The notes under the pieces are model-generated. The model was not told where the DNA came from, did not search any database, and saw nothing but the letters and a program-made list of their open reading frames with translations. Made by a program: the position numbers and the translations under genes. Source: Micromonospora ureilytica (GTDB lineage: Bacteria; Actinomycetota; Actinomycetes; Mycobacteriales; Micromonosporaceae). From it: a stretch of 64,000 bases of DNA. Of this stretch, positions 8,375 through 15,958 are shown one piece after another. The stretch's first letter is position 1. Every line of letters starts with the position of its first letter. Location of the stretch: contig NZ_JADOTX010000001.1 in NCBI RefSeq assembly GCF_015751765.1, forward strand, positions 3,162,001 through 3,226,000, given 5' to 3'.

Positions 8375-9392
8375 CGGCGGTGGCGAGGTACGCGTCGATC
8401 TCGGTGAGGATCCGCTGCTGACCGGTGAGGTCGAGGAAGGACGCGGTCACCGCGTTGCGGGCCAGCCCGGCCAGACCCTCGGCGCCGACGCCGAGCAGGC
8501 GGGCCGCCACCGCGTACTCGTCGTTGAGGGTCGTGCCGAACATCGGCGGGTCGTCGGAGTTGATGGTGACCAGCAGCCCGGCCTCGACCAGCCGGGGCAG
8601 CGGATGCTCGTCGAGGGTCGCCACCGCCCGGGTGCGGACGTTGGACGTCGGGCAGATCTCCATCCCGATCTGGCGCTCGGCCAGGTACGCGAGCAGTTGC
8701 GGGTCCTGCGCGGCGGAGATGCCGTGCCCGATCCGCTCGGCGCCCAGCTCGTTCAGCGCGTCCCAGACGGTCTGCGGTCCGGTGGTCTCCCCGGCGTGCG
8801 GCACCGAGCGCAGGCCGGCGGCGCGGGCCTGGTCGAAGTAGGGCCGGAACTGCGGTCGGGGTACGCCGATCTCCGGGCCGCCCAGACCGAAACTGACCAG
8901 CCCGTCCGGACGCTGGTCCAGCGCGATGCGCAGCGTCTCCTCGGCTGCCGGCAGGCCGGCTTCGCCGGGGATGTCGAAGCACCAGCGCAGCTCGATGCCG
9001 AAGTCGGCAAGGGCGCGCTTGCGGGCGTCCTCGATGGCCTCGCAGAACGCCGGCGCGGGAATGCCCCGTCGGACGTGCGAGTACGGGGTGATGGTCAGCT
9101 CCGCGTACCGGACCTGTTGGCGGGCCAGCTCCCGGGCCACCTCGTGGGTGAGGATCCAGACGTCCTCCGGGTCGCGGATGAGGTCCACGACGCTCAGGTA
9201 GACCTCGATGAAGTGCGCGAAGTCGCGGAACTCGAAGTAGTCGGCGAGCGCGTCCGGGTCGGCCGGCACGGGGGTGCGTCCCTCGTGGCGGGCGGCCAAC
9301 TCGGCGACGATCCGGGGCGAGGCGGAGCCGACGTGGTGCACGTGCAGCTCCACCTTGGGCAGGCCGGCGATGAAGGTGGGCAGGTCGGTCAC
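8370..9392 (-). CDS. Adenosine deaminase family protein, possibly aminodeoxyfutalosine deaminase
   Basis: A 340-residue zinc amidohydrolase with the family metal and catalytic motifs: VELHVHHVG at the N-terminus, HAGETTG with the catalytic Glu, GHGI, and NSDDPPMFG near the C-terminus. The HVHHVGSASPR and SDDPPMFGT signatures match what I recall of Streptomyces enzymes that deaminate aminodeoxyfutalosine in the futalosine menaquinone pathway, rather than plain adenosine deaminases. That reading is from memory and no other pathway gene is in the window. The GTG start has AGGAGAACCC just upstream and overlaps the methyltransferase stop by 4 bp, so the two are translationally coupled. Confidence 0.85.
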   Translation of the reverse strand: MTDLPTFIAGLPKVELHVHHVGSASPRIVAELAARHEGRTPVPADPDALADYFEFRDFAHFIEVYLSVVDLIRDPEDVWILTHEVARELARQQVRYAELTITPYSHVRRGIPAPAFCEAIEDARKRALADFGIELRWCFDIPGEAGLPAAEETLRIALDQRPDGLVSFGLGGPEIGVPRPQFRPYFDQARAAGLRSVPHAGETTGPQTVWDALNELGAERIGHGISAAQDPQLLAYLAERQIGMEICPTSNVRTRAVATLDEHPLPRLVEAGLLVTINSDDPPMFGTTLNDEYAVAARLLGVGAEGLAGLARNAVTASFLDLTGQQRILTEIDAYLATAG

Positions 9393-10183
9393 GGGTTCTC
9401 CTGGGCATGGTCGCCGGTGCGGGCGACGACGAAGACGCGGCGGAACGGGAAGTACACCTGACCCTGCCGCACCGGGTACGCCGCGGTGAGTCGTACTCCC
9501 AGTTCGGCTCGGAAGGCGGACCAGCCGGCGGCGTCCAGTGCGGCCCGGACCGGGCGCAGCGCGGTGCCCTCCATCCAGGCCAGCACCGGGTGCTCGGCGG
9601 CGGGTCGAGCCGGCAGCAGGTGCACGTAGGTAGTCTCCCAGGCGTCCACCGCGCAGCCGGCGGCGGTCAGCAGCGCCGCGTAGTCGGCCGGGTCGTCGAC
9701 CGGGTCCGCGCGCAGCAGTGGGGCTACCGTGGCCCGCCAGGTCGGCAGGTCGGCGACCTCGCGGAGGGCGCGGTGCGAGTCGGCGGCGAAGTTGCCGGGG
9801 ACCTGCATGGCGAGCCAGGCGCCGGCGGGCAGTTCGGCGGCCCAGCGGCGCAGCAGCTCCTGGTGGCCGGGGACCCACTGCAGCGCGGCGTTGCTGACCA
9901 CCACGTCCTCGTCGCCGGCGGGACGCCAGTCGCGCAGGTCGGCGACCGCGAAGTCGGCAGGCGCGTCGAGGGTCTCGGCCCGCGCGATCATGTCGGGTGA
10001 GGAGTCGAGGCCGAGCACCCGGCTCGTCGGCCAGCGCTCGGCGAGGGTGGCGGTGAGTTGGCCGGGGCCGCAGCCGAGGTCGACCACCGTGCGCGGTCGC
10101 TCGGCCGGGATCCGTGCGACGAGGTCGTGAAACGGCCGGGACCGCTCGTCGCCGAAGCGCAGGTAGGTCGTCGGATCCCACAT
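9389..10183 (-). CDS. tam: Trans-aconitate 2-methyltransferase-like SAM methyltransferase
   Basis: A 264-residue class I SAM-dependent methyltransferase. Motif I is VVDLGCGPGQLT (residues about 33-44), followed by the acidic end of beta-2 in VLGLDSSPDM and post-I motif VADLRDW. The N-terminal MWDPTTYLRFGDERSRPFHDLV and overall length match trans-aconitate methyltransferases, which detoxify an aconitase inhibitor by esterification. The start ATG is preceded by a run of six G (GGGGGGCGACC). It is first in a two-gene operon with the deaminase (4-bp overlap). Substrate assignment rests on family resemblance alone. Confidence 0.8.
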   Translation of the reverse strand: MWDPTTYLRFGDERSRPFHDLVARIPAERPRTVVDLGCGPGQLTATLAERWPTSRVLGLDSSPDMIARAETLDAPADFAVADLRDWRPAGDEDVVVSNAALQWVPGHQELLRRWAAELPAGAWLAMQVPGNFAADSHRALREVADLPTWRATVAPLLRADPVDDPADYAALLTAAGCAVDAWETTYVHLLPARPAAEHPVLAWMEGTALRPVRAALDAAGWSAFRAELGVRLTAAYPVRQGQVYFPFRRVFVVARTGDHAQENP

Positions 10184-10199
10184 GGTCGCCCCCCAAACC

Positions 10200-10211
10200 G
10201 TACGTGCGTAC
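10200..10211. promoter_or_regulatory. Inverted repeat in divergent promoter region
   Basis: GTACG-TG-CGTAC, a 5-2-5 inverted repeat, lies 17 bp upstream of the methyltransferase start and 57 bp upstream of the aldo/keto reductase start. It could be an operator shared by the divergent genes; no regulator is obvious. Confidence 0.3.
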
Positions 10212-10254
10212 TGCTAAAGGTACGGCTCGCGTGGCAGCGTGGCAACCCGATCAC

Positions 10255-10260
10255 TAGGCT
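10255..10260 (+). promoter_or_regulatory. -10 box of leaderless aldo/keto reductase gene
   Basis: TAGGCT followed by 7 nt and the ATG at 10268, consistent with transcription starting at the start codon. Confidence 0.6.
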
Positions 10261-10267
10261 CGGGGGC

Positions 10268-11251
10268 ATGGAACAGCGTAGCTTCAACCGGCTCGGCCGG
10301 ACCGTTGGCGCGGTCGGCCTGGGCGCGTGGCAACTCGGCGCCGACTGGGGCACCGTCAGCGAGGACGACGCGATGGCGGTGCTCGCCGCCGCCGTGGACG
10401 CCGGGGTCACCTTCCTCGACACCGCCGACGTGTACGGCGACGGCCGCAGCGAGCAGCTGATCGGCCGCTTCCTGCGCACCCGACCCGACGCCGGGCTGAC
10501 CGTCGCCACCAAGATGGGCCGCCGCGTCGAGCAGCGGCCGGAGGCGTACACCCTGGCCAACTTCCGGCAGTGGACCGACCGCTCCCGGGCCAACCTGGGA
10601 ATGGACACCCTGGACCTGGTCCAGTTGCACTGCCCGCCCACCGCGGTCTTCTCCTCCGACGAGGTCTTCGACGGCCTGGACACCCTCGTCGCCGAGAAGG
10701 CCATCGCCGGGTACGGGGTCAGCGTCGAGACCTGCGACCAGGCCCTCACCGCGATCGCCCGACCGGGGGTGGCGAGCGTCCAGATCATCCTCAACGCGGT
10801 CCGCCACAAGCCCCTGGAGCGTGTGCTACCGGCCGCGGCGGCAGCCGGTGTCGGCATCATCGCCCGCGTGCCGCTCGCCAGCGGCCTGCTCTCCGGCCGC
10901 TACGACGAGCACACCGAGTTCCCCGCCGACGACCACCGCAACTACAACCGGCAGGGCGCGGCCTTCGACGTCGGCGAGACGTTCTCCGGAGTCGACTTCG
11001 ACAGGGGTCTGGCCGCCGTACGCCGGCTGGCCCCGCTTGTCGACGCGGACCGCACGATGGCGCAGTTCGCGCTGCGCTGGGTGTTGGACCAGGCCGGCGT
11101 CACAGTGGTCATCCCCGGTGCCCGCGACGCTGACCAGGCCCGACGCAACGCCGCCGCGGCGGCCCTGTCCCCGCTCACCGACGAGCAGTTGGCAGCCGTG
11201 CGCGAGACCTACGACGAGCTGATCCGCCCGCAGGTGCACGACCGGTGGTGA
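10268..11251 (+). CDS. Aldo/keto reductase
   Basis: A 327-residue TIM-barrel NADPH-dependent oxidoreductase. Catalytic tetrad candidates are visible: Asp and Tyr in FLDTADVYGDGRSEQ, Lys in VATKMGR and His in LDLVQLHCPP. The C-terminal NADPH-binding part has ALRWVLDQAGVTVVIPGARD. This is the YdjG/pyridoxal-reductase-like branch with broad substrate use, so the physiological substrate cannot be named. The start is set by family alignment and the leaderless -10 box. A small membrane protein gene follows after 7 bp. Confidence 0.9.
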   Translation: MEQRSFNRLGRTVGAVGLGAWQLGADWGTVSEDDAMAVLAAAVDAGVTFLDTADVYGDGRSEQLIGRFLRTRPDAGLTVATKMGRRVEQRPEAYTLANFRQWTDRSRANLGMDTLDLVQLHCPPTAVFSSDEVFDGLDTLVAEKAIAGYGVSVETCDQALTAIARPGVASVQIILNAVRHKPLERVLPAAAAAGVGIIARVPLASGLLSGRYDEHTEFPADDHRNYNRQGAAFDVGETFSGVDFDRGLAAVRRLAPLVDADRTMAQFALRWVLDQAGVTVVIPGARDADQARRNAAAAALSPLTDEQLAAVRETYDELIRPQVHDRW

Positions 11252-11258
11252 CGACGCG

Positions 11259-11450
11259 ATGAGGGGCTGGCTTCCGCTCACCCTCGGCCTACTGGCCGTG
11301 GTGATCGGTGCGGTGTGGACAGTGCAGGGCCTCGGCTACGTCAGCGGCAGCGTGATGACCGACCAGAAGATCTGGGCGGTGGTCGGCCCGCTCGTGACGC
11401 TGGCCGGGCTGGTGGTGCTCTGGCTCGGCCTGCGCTCGCGTCGACGCTGA
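11259..11450 (+). CDS. Small two-helix membrane protein
   Basis: 63 residues with two predicted transmembrane helices (LPLTLGLLAVVIGAVWTVQGLGYV and IWAVVGPLVTLAGLVVLWLGL) and a basic RSRRR tail. It starts 7 bp after the aldo/keto reductase stop and ends just before a strong terminator, so the two form an operon. The positive-inside tail suggests the C-terminus is cytosolic. Function is unknown. The compact operon position and clean hydrophobic pattern make it a convincing gene. Confidence 0.78.
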   Translation: MRGWLPLTLGLLAVVIGAVWTVQGLGYVSGSVMTDQKIWAVVGPLVTLAGLVVLWLGLRSRRR

Positions 11451-11481
11451 CCGCTCGCTCCACCGGCGAGCCTGAGCAGGC

Positions 11482-11517
11482 GAAAGCCCCGCATCCCAAG
11501 CGGGATGCGGGGCTTTC
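11482..11517. terminator. Strong terminator hairpin
   Basis: A 16-bp perfect stem (arms 11482-11497 and 11502-11517) with a 4-nt AAGC loop, flanked by A and T residues (GAAA...TTTC). It separates the convergent reductase operon and cold-shock gene and can serve both strands. Confidence 0.88.
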
Positions 11518-11572
11518 ACAGTGACCCTTGGGCCGGATCGTCCCACTGGCCGGCGGGGGCCGGCCGTCTCAC

Positions 11573-11776
11573 TCAGATGGGACGGACCTGCTCAGCCTGC
11601 GGGCCCTTCTGACCCTGAGCAATCTCGAACTCCACCCGCTGGTTCTCCTCCAGCGAGCGGTAGCCGCTGGTCTGGATGGCCGAGAAGTGGACGAACACGT
11701 CAGCACCCCCACCATCGACGGTGATGAAGCCGAAGCCCTTGTCAGCGTTGAACCACTTCACGGTTCCCTGAGCCAT
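11573..11776 (-). CDS. cspA: Cold-shock domain protein
   Basis: A 67-residue single cold-shock domain, an RNA/ssDNA-binding OB fold. RNP1 (KGFGFI) and RNP2 (VFVHFS) are intact, with the N-terminal [14 protein letters not shown] start of the family. It acts as an RNA chaperone. AGGGAGA lies upstream of the ATG. The gene stands alone, with about 240 bp of non-coding DNA upstream on its strand that could hold the long 5' leader typical of csp genes. That DNA has AT-rich patches that are unusual here, but I cannot define a promoter with confidence. Confidence 0.96.
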   Translation of the reverse strand: MAQGTVKWFNADKGFGFITVDGGGADVFVHFSAIQTSGYRSLEENQRVEFEIAQGQKGPQAEQVRPI

Positions 11777-12017
11777 GTGTATCTCCCTCTAAAAACTGGC
11801 GGCCGTGCACGCCGTCCGGCCGATTGGCCGTTTTTGAGCAGCGGCGCCTGAGGCGGCCCCACGAAGGAGACTTCTCTCAACCCACGCCATCTCGCAACAG
11901 CGGGGACCAGCAAATCACGGACGCAAAAAGTCTGTCACGACCTCTCCGACGAATTTCTCCGACATGTGACCTGACGGATGCCTCAGGTGCGCTGGGCGGC
12001 GCACGATGCCATGCGAA

Positions 12018-12049
12018 AGCCCCCTTCCCATCGATGCGGGAAGGGGGCT
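12018..12049. terminator. Terminator downstream of the holin-X operon
   Basis: A perfect 12-bp stem (12018-12029 with 12038-12049, arms AGCCCCCTTCCC and complement) and an 8-nt loop, starting 16 bp after the DUF4235 stop on the minus strand. Confidence 0.8.
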
Positions 12050-12064
12050 GAAGTCGCTGCCTGA

Positions 12065-12337
12065 TCAGTCCGGCCAGCTGCCGGTCATCCGGCGGACGCC
12101 GACCGCGCCGCCCCGGTCCACGGCGGCCCGGACGACCGCGAAGATGGCGCCCTGCAACGCCGCGGCGGCCAGGATCTCGCCCCAGCCGCGATCCTCGTCG
12201 GTCGCGTTGGGCGCCTCACCGTCGCCCGCGGTGGCCTTCCAGACCTGCCGGAAGATCGCCCCGGCCACAGTGCCCGCGGCGATACCCAACAGCACGCCGA
12301 CCGGCCGGTATGCGACCCTGCCGATGCTCTTACTCAC
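12065..12337 (-). CDS. DUF4235 membrane protein
   Basis: A 90-residue protein with an N-terminal hydrophobic segment (RPVGVLLGIAAGTVAGAIFRQVWK) and a second amphipathic helix (GEILAAAALQGAIFAVVRAAVDRGG), as in DUF4235. It is the last gene of a three-gene operon with 4-bp overlaps. The family recurs in actinomycetes next to DUF3618 and holin-X proteins and is presumed to act in envelope homeostasis, but no function is established. Confidence 0.82.
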   Translation of the reverse strand: MSKSIGRVAYRPVGVLLGIAAGTVAGAIFRQVWKATAGDGEAPNATDEDRGWGEILAAAALQGAIFAVVRAAVDRGGAVGVRRMTGSWPD

Positions 12338-12708
12338 CTACGCCTCCCCCGCACGATCATCAGCACCACCACGGTGGCCACCGCACCGGCCGCGATGGCC
12401 GCCCACGGCACCGGGTTGCGGCGCACCAACTCACCCTTGTCGTACGCCTGTGCGCGTACCAACTCGCCCTTCTCGTACGCCTGCGCCCGCGCCATCCCGG
12501 CGCCACGCGCGGCCTGCCCGCGAACCCGGGCGACGGTCTGCGCCGCCTGCTCACGCATCCGCTCCTTGGCCTGCTCGGCGGACTCCTTGAGACGCGCTTT
12601 GACGTCGGCCTTCGCGGCCAACGCCTCCATCGTCTCGCCCAACTCGACCCGGGTACGACGGATCTCCTCGCGGAGGGCCTCCGTGTCGCCGGTCCCGTTA
12701 CCGGTCAT
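12334..12708 (-). CDS. DUF3618 protein with internal 11-residue duplication
   Basis: 124 residues. The N-terminus has the DUF3618 signature (ALREEIRRTRVELGETMEAL then AAKADVKARL), followed by a long charged helix and a C-terminal transmembrane segment (WAAIAAGAVATVVVLMIV) with an RGRRR tail. Residues 75-85 and 86-96 are near-identical copies (AQAYEKGELVR and AQAYDKGELVR), encoded by a 33-bp tandem duplication at 12421-12486. The helix may pack along the membrane or interact with its operon partners. It overlaps its neighbours on both sides by 4 bp (ATGA junctions). Confidence 0.85.
   Translation of the reverse strand: MTGNGTGDTEALREEIRRTRVELGETMEALAAKADVKARLKESAEQAKERMREQAAQTVARVRGQAARGAGMARAQAYEKGELVRAQAYDKGELVRRNPVPWAAIAAGAVATVVVLMIVRGRRR
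12421..12486 (-). repeat. 33-bp in-frame tandem duplication inside the DUF3618 gene
   Basis: Two 33-bp units (12454-12486 and 12421-12453) encode two 11-residue helical repeats differing by one residue (Glu/Asp). Units of 11 residues fit three helical turns, so the copy number could lengthen the coiled stalk without shifting its face. Confidence 0.7.
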
Positions 12709-13139
12709 TGCCGCCCCCTGTCCTTCACCGCGGCGGTGACGGTGTCCATGTCTGCCCGGAGGCTACGGACCGTGGCCGCCGGCACCGGCGGGACGGCACG
12801 GCTGACCTGCTTCTTGCCCACCAGGGCGAGGATGCCGGCCACCAGGAAGCAGGCCACCGCCACGATCAGCGCCGCGGCCCAGGCGGGCAACACCAGGTCG
12901 AGCAGCAGGATCGCCGTGGCGACCAGCGCGCCCAGACCGAAGAACGCGAGCGCGCCACCGCCGCCGAACAGGCCGATCCCGATGCCCGCGTGCTTACCCT
13001 TCTGGGTCAACTCCGCGCGGGCCAGCGTCAGTTCGTCCCGTACGAGGCGGGAGATCTGCTCGGTGGCCCGCTGCACCAACTCGGCGGTGGAGGGCTCGCT
13101 CCCGTTCGGGGATGTGCGGGCTTTCGCCACGTCAGCCAT
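12705..13139 (-). CDS. Holin-X family (phage-holin-like) membrane protein
   Basis: 144 residues. A soluble N-terminal helix (TAELVQRATEQISRLVRDELTLARAELTQKGK) is followed by two transmembrane helices (GIGLFGGGGALAFFGLGALVATAILLLDLV and WAAALIVAVACFLVAGILALVG) and a basic tail, as in actinobacterial putative holin-X proteins. First gene of the operon with DUF3618 and DUF4235. Despite the name there is no phage context here and a role in membrane or envelope stress is more likely. AGGAGGACAGC lies just upstream of the ATG. Confidence 0.85.
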   Translation of the reverse strand: MADVAKARTSPNGSEPSTAELVQRATEQISRLVRDELTLARAELTQKGKHAGIGIGLFGGGGALAFFGLGALVATAILLLDLVLPAWAAALIVAVACFLVAGILALVGKKQVSRAVPPVPAATVRSLRADMDTVTAAVKDRGRQ

Positions 13140-13344
13140 GCTGTCCTCCTTTCCTCATCACCGCGCTGTATGCCCGAAGTCGTCGCTCGTCAATCCTAGA
13201 GCGCGCCAACCAGCTCACCGTCCCCGTTGTCCGACGCCGCGCCGCCGATACGAGGCCAGCCGCCGTGATCACGCCAGAGACGTCCGGCAGCACATCCCCC
13301 ACCCAAGCCCGACCAAACCTCTCGCAACGGGGCGGGATGGCGGG

Positions 13345-14577
13345 TCAGGGGCGGGTCTCCTCGGGGCCGACGAAGGCTTCGCTGCGGGCGTCGCCGTCGT
13401 CGCTACCGCCGAAGACACGGGCGTCGTCGGGCGCCTCGGTGTCGGACAGGCGGCGTGCCGGCCGCCTCGGCTGCACCCACTGCCAGGACAGGTTGCTGGT
13501 GGAGTCGCCCAGCTCGGTGCGCAGCCGGGGCATCGCGGTCGGGCGGTTGTCCCGGATCCAGGCGACCAGGTGCTCCCGGACGAGGCAGCGCAGGTCCCAC
13601 AGACTGCCCGCGTCGGCGGCGCTGACCAGCGCGCGCAACCGCACCATCCCGCCGGTGGCGTCGGTGACCTGGAGGACGCAGACCCGCCCGTCCCACAGCT
13701 CGGTGCCCTCGACGAGGCGGCGCAGCTCCTCGCGCATGGTCTGCACCGGCACCGCCCAGTCCACGTCGAACTCGGCGGTGCCGAGCACCGCCGCCTCCGT
13801 CCGGGTCCAGTTCTGGAACGGCTTGCTGGTGAAGTACGAGGTGGGCAGGATCAGCCGTCGGTCGTCCCAGATCTGCACCACGACGTAGCTGAGGGTCAGC
13901 TCCTCGATGCGACCCCACTCCCCCTCGACGACGACCACGTCGTCGAGCCGGACGGCGTCGCTGAAGGCGAGCTGGAGGCCGGCGAAGACGTTGCCGAGCA
14001 GGCTCTGCGCGGCGAGCGCGGCCACCACACCGAACACACCGGCCGAGGTCAGCACGCCGGCGCCGATGCCCCGCACGCTGGGGAACGTCATCAGCATCAC
14101 GCCCACGGTCAGGATGACGATCACCGCGATGGTCAGTCGGCGCAGCATCACCACCTGGGTCCGGACGCGTCGGGCGTGCCGATTGTCCGGTACGTCGACC
14201 CGGAACCGGGCCAGTGCGGTGTCCTCCACGACGATCAGCAGACCGGCGACCAACCAGGCCATGGTGGCGATGACGCCGAGGATGAGCAGGTGCAGCAGCA
14301 ACCGCCGCCAGCTCTCGCCGACCGCGTAGCCGGTGCTGAAGCGGACGGCGAACTGCACGGCCAGGACCGTCGCGGCGACCTGGAACGGGCGGTGTGCGTG
14401 GTCGGTCAACTCGGTCAGCAGCAGTGACCGGCGGCCGAACCGCCGGGTCATCCGGTGGACGACCTCGACCAGGAAGAGAGCGACCGCCGCCGCGACGAGC
14501 GCGGCGACGGCCGTTTCGAGATAGTTCTGCACGGCTTCGGTGCTCCCCTTCGACCAGGCGTCGGGCACTTCGGGCAA
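13345..14577 (-). CDS. MscS-family mechanosensitive ion channel
   Basis: About 410 residues: four to five hydrophobic helices, a pore helix region (GIGAGVLTSAGVFGVVAALAAQSLLGNVFAGLQLAFSDAVRLDD) typical of MscS, the beta domain (VVVEGEWGRIEELTLSYVVVQIWDDRRLILPTSYF), a cytosolic alpha/beta part and an acidic disordered tail. It would release solutes on hypo-osmotic shock. The start is uncertain: TTG 14577 and GTG 14568 both lie within a hairpin (14560-14596) and lack a ribosome binding site. GTG 14532 has AAGGGGAG 10 nt upstream and may be the true start, removing 15 residues. The longest form is listed. Confidence 0.85.
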   Translation of the reverse strand: MPEVPDAWSKGSTEAVQNYLETAVAALVAAAVALFLVEVVHRMTRRFGRRSLLLTELTDHAHRPFQVAATVLAVQFAVRFSTGYAVGESWRRLLLHLLILGVIATMAWLVAGLLIVVEDTALARFRVDVPDNRHARRVRTQVVMLRRLTIAVIVILTVGVMLMTFPSVRGIGAGVLTSAGVFGVVAALAAQSLLGNVFAGLQLAFSDAVRLDDVVVVEGEWGRIEELTLSYVVVQIWDDRRLILPTSYFTSKPFQNWTRTEAAVLGTAEFDVDWAVPVQTMREELRRLVEGTELWDGRVCVLQVTDATGGMVRLRALVSAADAGSLWDLRCLVREHLVAWIRDNRPTAMPRLRTELGDSTSNLSWQWVQPRRPARRLSDTEAPDDARVFGGSDDGDARSEAFVGPEETRP

Positions 14578-14596
14578 AAGCCCAAGAGTGCCCGAC
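14560..14596 (-). terminator. Hairpin between DUF1206 gene and MscS-type gene
   Basis: 10-bp outer stem (14560-14569 with 14587-14596), small internal loop, 4-bp inner stem and an AAAA (minus strand TTTT) loop. It begins 20 nt after the DUF1206 stop, so it is probably that gene's terminator, but it also covers the upstream start candidates of the channel gene and could mask translation. Confidence 0.6.
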
Positions 14597-14615
14597 GGCC
14601 CGGGAATCGACCAGT

Positions 14616-15437
14616 TCAGACCTTGCGGTACCGGGACTGGAGGAAGCAGTAGACACCGAAGGCGGCGATGCCCAGGGCGACAAGGGTCAGCAGGAACGTG
14701 CCGTACGACTGCTCACGCAGGGTGTGCAGCGCGGCGTCCAGACCACGGGCCTTCTCCGGGTCGTAGTTCACCGCAGCCACGATGACCAGCAGACCGGCGA
14801 TGCCGTACGCGACGCCCTTGGCGACGTATCCGGCCATGCCCAGCCGGCGGGCGAGCTGGCGGGTCTTCGGGCTCATCTCGCCGGTCTTGAGGTGCTTCTC
14901 GAACTTCTTCCGGGCACCGTAGATCACCAGACCGATGCCGATCGCGGCGACGACCAGCCCGGCCAGGCCGACCAGCCAGCGGCCACCGCTGGAGGTCATC
15001 AGCTTGCCGGTCAACGCCTCCTGCTTGTCGGCGCTGTTCGACCCGGCGTCGGAGAAGACCTTGAAGGCGGTCCAGGCGAAGTAGAGGTAGACGATGGTCC
15101 GGCCGGCCGAGGCGAGCCGTTCCATGACCCGCTCCTTGCCGCGCTCGGCGCGGTGCCCGACCGCCGCCTCCAGCGCCTGCCAGATCGCCATCGCGAGCAG
15201 GCCGACCGCGACGGCGATGACCAGGAACTTGCCGAGGGGCTGTGCGGAGAGGGTGCGCAGCGCGCCGGACTGGTCGCCGTCGTCGGACGACGTGCCGAAC
15301 GCGATCTGCAACGCCAACCAGGCGAAGAGGAGGTGGACGATGCCGTAGCCGATGAAGCCGGCCCGGGCGAGAACTTCCAGCCACCGGCTGTCCGCCGTTC
15401 GGGAGGCGGTGGCTTCGGCGCTACGGGTGAGTGACAT
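14616..15437 (-). CDS. DUF1206 membrane protein
   Basis: A 273-residue protein built of three DUF1206 repeats, each with two transmembrane helices. Recurring signatures are ARAGFIGYGIVHLLFAWLAL, ASAGRTIVYLYFAWTAFKV and RLGMAGYVAKGVAYGIAGLLV. Six helices in total, C-terminus with the basic RYRKV. Function is unknown. The ATG at 15437 has GGAG 11 nt upstream and starts at MSLTRSAEA; an in-frame start eleven codons earlier is less likely. It lies upstream of the mechanosensitive channel gene on the same strand, with a hairpin between them. Confidence 0.85.
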   Translation of the reverse strand: MSLTRSAEATASRTADSRWLEVLARAGFIGYGIVHLLFAWLALQIAFGTSSDDGDQSGALRTLSAQPLGKFLVIAVAVGLLAMAIWQALEAAVGHRAERGKERVMERLASAGRTIVYLYFAWTAFKVFSDAGSNSADKQEALTGKLMTSSGGRWLVGLAGLVVAAIGIGLVIYGARKKFEKHLKTGEMSPKTRQLARRLGMAGYVAKGVAYGIAGLLVIVAAVNYDPEKARGLDAALHTLREQSYGTFLLTLVALGIAAFGVYCFLQSRYRKV

Positions 15438-15496
15438 GGCGTCACAATCTCCGATTCTGAAGATTCCCAAACGTCGGCCACCGCCGCCCGCCCGGA

Positions 15497-15862
15497 TCAG
15501 CTGCCCGGGTTGCGTGCTACGCGGATCTTGACCTGCTGGTCGGTCACGCTGTCCAGGGTGACAGCGAAGCCGCCGGCCTCGGCGGCCTGCTGGCCGGTGG
15601 TGAGGGTGAGCTGCTCGCCGGCGACCTCGACGGTCACCTGGTCACCCTCGGCGCCGACCAACTTGGCCTCGACGCCCAGGATGGTGGCGCTCGCGTCGAC
15701 ACCCCGCTCGAAGGTGACAGTGCAGGCGTCCAGCCCGCAGTCGGTGGAGGCGCCCTGGGAGCTGCACCCGGCGAGCACGGCGAGGCCGAGCGCCAGACCG
15801 GCGAAGAGACCGGCGGCGCGGCGGACGGAGGGAATGGGCACGGTGGCGGGTCGGTTCGTCAC
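15497..15862 (-). CDS. Small exported lipoprotein
   Basis: 121 residues starting at GTG. A signal sequence (RRAAGLFAGLALGLAVLAGC) ends in the lipobox LAGC, so the mature protein would be lipid-anchored at Cys. The mature part is a short beta-rich domain with a Cys pair (DCGLDACTVTF) followed by a region of alternating hydrophobic residues ending VKIRVARNPGS. I do not recognise a family. TACTCT 7 nt before the GTG marks it as leaderless and supports this start over an ATG seven codons upstream. The paired Cys could form a disulfide outside the membrane. Confidence 0.78.
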   Translation of the reverse strand: MTNRPATVPIPSVRRAAGLFAGLALGLAVLAGCSSQGASTDCGLDACTVTFERGVDASATILGVEAKLVGAEGDQVTVEVAGEQLTLTTGQQAAEAGGFAVTLDSVTDQQVKIRVARNPGS

Positions 15863-15869
15863 CCCGCCA

Positions 15870-15875
15870 AGAGTA
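15870..15875 (-). promoter_or_regulatory. -10 box of leaderless lipoprotein gene
   Basis: Minus-strand TACTCT followed by 7 nt and the GTG at 15862. With the plus-strand TAGGGT at 15946 it forms a compact divergent promoter pair. Confidence 0.55.
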
Positions 15876-15945
15876 CGAGACATCCGCGACGGCACCGCCC
15901 AACAGTGATCACCTGGCGGCCGACCAGGGTACGAGGAGCACCGGC

Positions 15946-15951
15946 TAGGGT
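15946..15951 (+). promoter_or_regulatory. -10 box of leaderless cysteine desulfurase-like gene
   Basis: TAGGGT followed by 7 nt and the ATG at 15959. Confidence 0.6.
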
Positions 15952-15958
15952 CCGGGAC

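Noticed and set aside
12705..13139. Holin-like gene as evidence for a prophage
   Set aside because: No phage structural, lysis or integrase genes are nearby. The DUF3618/DUF4235 neighbours indicate a chromosomal actinobacterial operon.
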